Shown: positions 62,114 through 64,000 of the stretch, piece by piece
Position numbering within the stretch: the first letter of the stretch is position 1
How the letters are laid out: each line of letters starts with the position of its first letter
Assembly (NCBI GenBank): GCA_031260045.1
Contig: JAIRKO010000036.1
Coordinates: 1-64,000, forward strand
Direction: 5' to 3'
Length of the DNA stretch: 64,000 nucleotides
Source of the DNA: Dysgonamonadaceae bacterium
GTDB taxonomy: Bacteria; Bacteroidota; Bacteroidia; Bacteroidales; Azobacteroidaceae
Position numbers and translations under genes: made by a program
The notes under the pieces: generated by a model
The model's input: only the letters and a program-made list of their open reading frames with translations
The model's database searches: none
What the model was told of the DNA's origin: nothing

Positions 62114-62242
62114 TCATGACGAAGCCGCCACCGGAACGGCGAAAACCGTATGGCAACCTTCCAGCAAATTCAAGGCTTGGGCGGCATAGCCTGCGGAAAA
62201 CATCACCCTTGTGTCCAAACGGAAATTGGCGGCGGTCATCAT
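62114..62242 (-). pseudogene. Possible gene remnant (42 codons), unidentified
   Basis: A short minus-strand frame gives protein-like sequence (FRLDTRVMFSAGYAAQAL, then NLLEGCHTVFAVPVAA). I do not recognise a family and it lacks an obvious promoter. It may be the end of a decayed gene. The rest of 62062-62421 holds a 21-bp repeat and the SusC promoter. Confidence 0.2.
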
Positions 62243-62265
62243 TTGTTCGCCGTTTTGTCTCTAAA

Positions 62266-62330
62266 AGAGAGAATTTAGGTTCTTCGAGAGCTGTGCTTGA
62301 CTCTCTGAGAACCTCATTCGATTCTCCGAG
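62266..62330. repeat. 21-bp tandem repeat, three degenerate units
   Basis: Units begin AGAG, AGAG and AGAA at 62266, 62287 and 62308, each ending TTCG, TCTG or CCG. The repeat is diverged but keeps the exact 21-bp step, and reads as heptads on the plus strand (RAVLDSL, RTSFDSP). Confidence 0.5.
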
Positions 62331-62380
62331 TGAGGAAAAAATACCCTATTTATGGTATTTCACGACATTACATAAAGCTG

Positions 62381-62389
62381 TACCTTTGC
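62381..62389 (+). promoter_or_regulatory. Probable -7 element of the SusC-like gene
   Basis: TACCTTTGC matches TAnnTTTG, 33 nt before the ATG at 62422. No clear -33. Confidence 0.5.
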
Positions 62390-62421
62390 CGTTTCAAAAA
62401 AAAGAATGTATGTGTAAATTT

Positions 62422-64000
62422 ATGACAACCGCGATAAGAATAAGAAACTTCCATATTTGTACTTATGTTCGACATCATATTATATGTATTATTATTTTAT
62501 GGTGTTTTTTATCTTTTTTCCCGATTTTTGCCCAAAACGGAGCGATAAAAATTACGGGTAACGTACTTGATTCAAACCAAGAACCGCTAAGCGGCGCACG
62601 GATTTCCCTCGCCGACAGTGAAAAAACAGGAACGGTTTCCGACGCCAACGGACATTTTATTTTATCCCTACCCGCGCTTCCTTCCACGCTTTCCATTCGC
62701 TATTTAGGTTATAAACCGGCTGTGATACAGGCTACCGACAGCCGCCATCCGCTCACGGTGGTTATGGAAGAAAATACGGATGCGTTAAATGAAGTGGTTA
62801 TCGTGGGTTATGGCACACAGCGCAGGAGAGAACTAACCGGTTCGATTGCTTCATTACCCGCCGTATTGCTGAAACAACCCGCCCTGTCACTGGATGCGAT
62901 TTTGGGCGGCGCTATTTCGGGAGTGAATGTTACGCAAACTTCGGGGCAGCCGGGCGAAGGATCGAGCATCCGTATTCGCGGAAGCAATTCGGTTCATGCC
63001 GACAACGACCCGCTGTATGTTATTGACGGCTTTATTTTTTTCAACGATAAGCAGTCGGGAAATGTAGGTTTGGGAGGCATCGAAAGCAATATTAATCCGC
63101 TGTCTGCCGTTAATCCCGCCGATATTGAGTCAATAGAAGTGTTGAAAGACGTTTCCGCAACGGCTATTTATGGCAGTAGAGGGGCAAACGGCGTGATCAT
63201 TGTTACCACCAAAAAAGGAACGCGGGGAAAAGAAAGCGTTCATTATCAATATCGGTACGGCGTGCAAAAATTGGCAAAGAAAGTGGAGATAATGAATGGC
63301 GAGGAATGGTTAAACTTGCGGCAAGCCATGTCTGCCGCCGTGCGTCCGGTGGGCGAGGGAAGCGGTTACGACTGGCAGAAGGCTGTGTTTCAAACCGGCA
63401 TTAGCCAAAATCACGATTTATCGTTCAGCGGCGGCGACGAAAAGACAAAATACCTTGTTTCCGGAAATTATACCAATCAAAAAGGAATCATTATCAATAC
63501 GGGCTTTGAACGCTTCGGCGGACGGGTGAATTTGGAACGCTCGCTATCGTCGCGCTTCACAATCGGACTTTCGGCAACGGCAAGCCGCGCCCTGCAACAG
63601 TCGCTCACCACTTTCGGGGCGAATGATAATTTTTCCAAAGGCAACGACTCGCCCTATGCGCGCGGGGTGGCAAATTCGCTGACTTATGCCCTGTATATCC
63701 CGCCCACAGTGCCTATTTACAATATCGACGGAACATATAATACGAAAAACAATCCGTATGAATACGGCTACCTGAAACTCGGCGACCACTGGGCAAATCC
63801 CGTCGCCGACTTAAACGGCAGCATCGGCGAGAACATGCAAACCGTCGTTCTGGGGAGTTTCTTCGCCCGCTATGAGTTGGCTAAAGGGCTGTTCGCGAAA
63901 ATTAATGCGGGGACAAACCTTTCCTACATTACGCAGCATTTCTTTGCTCCGTCCATATCCGCGCTGGGTATTAATTTGAATGGCGTTGGCGGCGTTGGCA
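62422..64000 (+). CDS. SusC/RagA-family TonB-dependent receptor (3' truncated by window edge)
   Basis: The frame runs from ATG 62422 to the window end without a stop (526 residues seen; family members are about 1000). The N terminus is an unusually hydrophobic signal segment (HIICIIILWCFLSFFPIFAQ). Next is a carboxypeptidase-regulatory-like domain (ITGNVLDSNQEPLSGARISL). The plug contains the family signature GYGTQRRRELTGSI and SIEVLKDVSATAIYGSRGAN, followed by the first barrel strands. SusC proteins import glycans or peptides through the outer membrane with a SusD lipoprotein, expected downstream. Substrate cannot be told from this part. Confidence 0.95.
   Translation, partial: MTTAIRIRNFHICTYVRHHIICIIILWCFLSFFPIFAQNGAIKITGNVLDSNQEPLSGARISLADSEKTGTVSDANGHFILSLPALPSTLSIRYLGYKPAVIQATDSRHPLTVVMEENTDALNEVVIVGYGTQRRRELTGSIASLPAVLLKQPALSLDAILGGAISGVNVTQTSGQPGEGSSIRIRGSNSVHADNDPLYVIDGFIFFNDKQSGNVGLGGIESNINPLSAVNPADIESIEVLKDVSATAIYGSRGANGVIIVTTKKGTRGKESVHYQYRYGVQKLAKKVEIMNGEEWLNLRQAMSAAVRPVGEGSGYDWQKAVFQTGISQNHDLSFSGGDEKTKYLVSGNYTNQKGIIINTGFERFGGRVNLERSLSSRFTIGLSATASRALQQSLTTFGANDNFSKGNDSPYARGVANSLTYALYIPPTVPIYNIDGTYNTKNNPYEYGYLKLGDHWANPVADLNGSIGENMQTVVLGSFFARYELAKGLFAKINAGTNLSYITQHFFAPSISALGINLNGVGGVG

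Overview
The window is chromosomal DNA from a Bacteroidota (Bacteroidales-like) bacterium. The evidence is a complete type IX secretion (T9SS) core cluster (porP/sprF-gldK-gldL-gldM-gldN), several proteins with a T9SS C-terminal sorting domain, a SusC/RagA receptor, promoters of the Bacteroidota form TTTG-N18-21-TAnnTTTG, and families largely confined to this phylum (DUF3256, DUF6261, the LptE-TPR-SecG group). No rRNA, CRISPR array or prophage is visible. One tRNA is present (Pro, CGG). The species cannot be named from the sequence alone.

Layout. 1-8.0 kb: two long paralogous T9SS-sorted beta-helix-type surface proteins plus the tail of a third, surrounding an orphan trpB, the tRNA and lipA. 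8.5-15 kb: leuD and a LeuA-family synthase, threonine synthase, a metallo-beta-lactamase-fold hydrolase, a lone sufB and a Crp/Fnr regulator. 15.4-20.1 kb: 4-alpha-glucanotransferase, bactofilin, folB, nspC. 20.2-24.6 kb: an envelope-polysaccharide group (flippase, MBOAT O-acyltransferase, SGNH-like partner). 24.7-31.3 kb: Tex, a small membrane protein, DUF6261, then the secG / TPR / lptE / sigma-54 activator operon. 31.4-41.3 kb: thrA, DUF3467, two convergent T9SS cargo proteins (M6 peptidase, metallophosphoesterase) and a long amidophosphoribosyltransferase. 41.4-50.8 kb: an Rpn-type nuclease gene, the T9SS operon, and a chromate-transporter pair split by an acyltransferase. 50.8-57 kb: thiD, MFS carrier and folC, an AAA-ATPase/PD-(D/E)XK protein, ispE. 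57-64 kb: DUF3256, a glycosyltransferase, nrdD / four-helix-bundle gene / nrdG, and the start of a SusC-like receptor.

How it fits together. The T9SS operon exports proteins of the kind encoded nearby: the beta-helix proteins, the M6 peptidase and the phosphoesterase all carry sorting domains. The metabolic genes look scattered: trpB, sufB, leuD/leuA, thrA and thrC each lack their usual operon partners, which suggests a rearranged genome. Repeats are plentiful and varied. A ~100-bp palindromic intergenic repeat occurs at least ten times, including twice inside the T9SS operon. A second inverted repeat lies near thrC and malQ. Exact 41-bp and 21-bp tandem arrays sit upstream of DUF6261, the M6 peptidase and the SusC gene. 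The most intriguing signal is a shared inverted repeat (TCAATTAAGAATTAAGAG) that flanks two unrelated accessory genes at the very 3' ends of tex and nrdD, as if they were small insertion or inversion cassettes.
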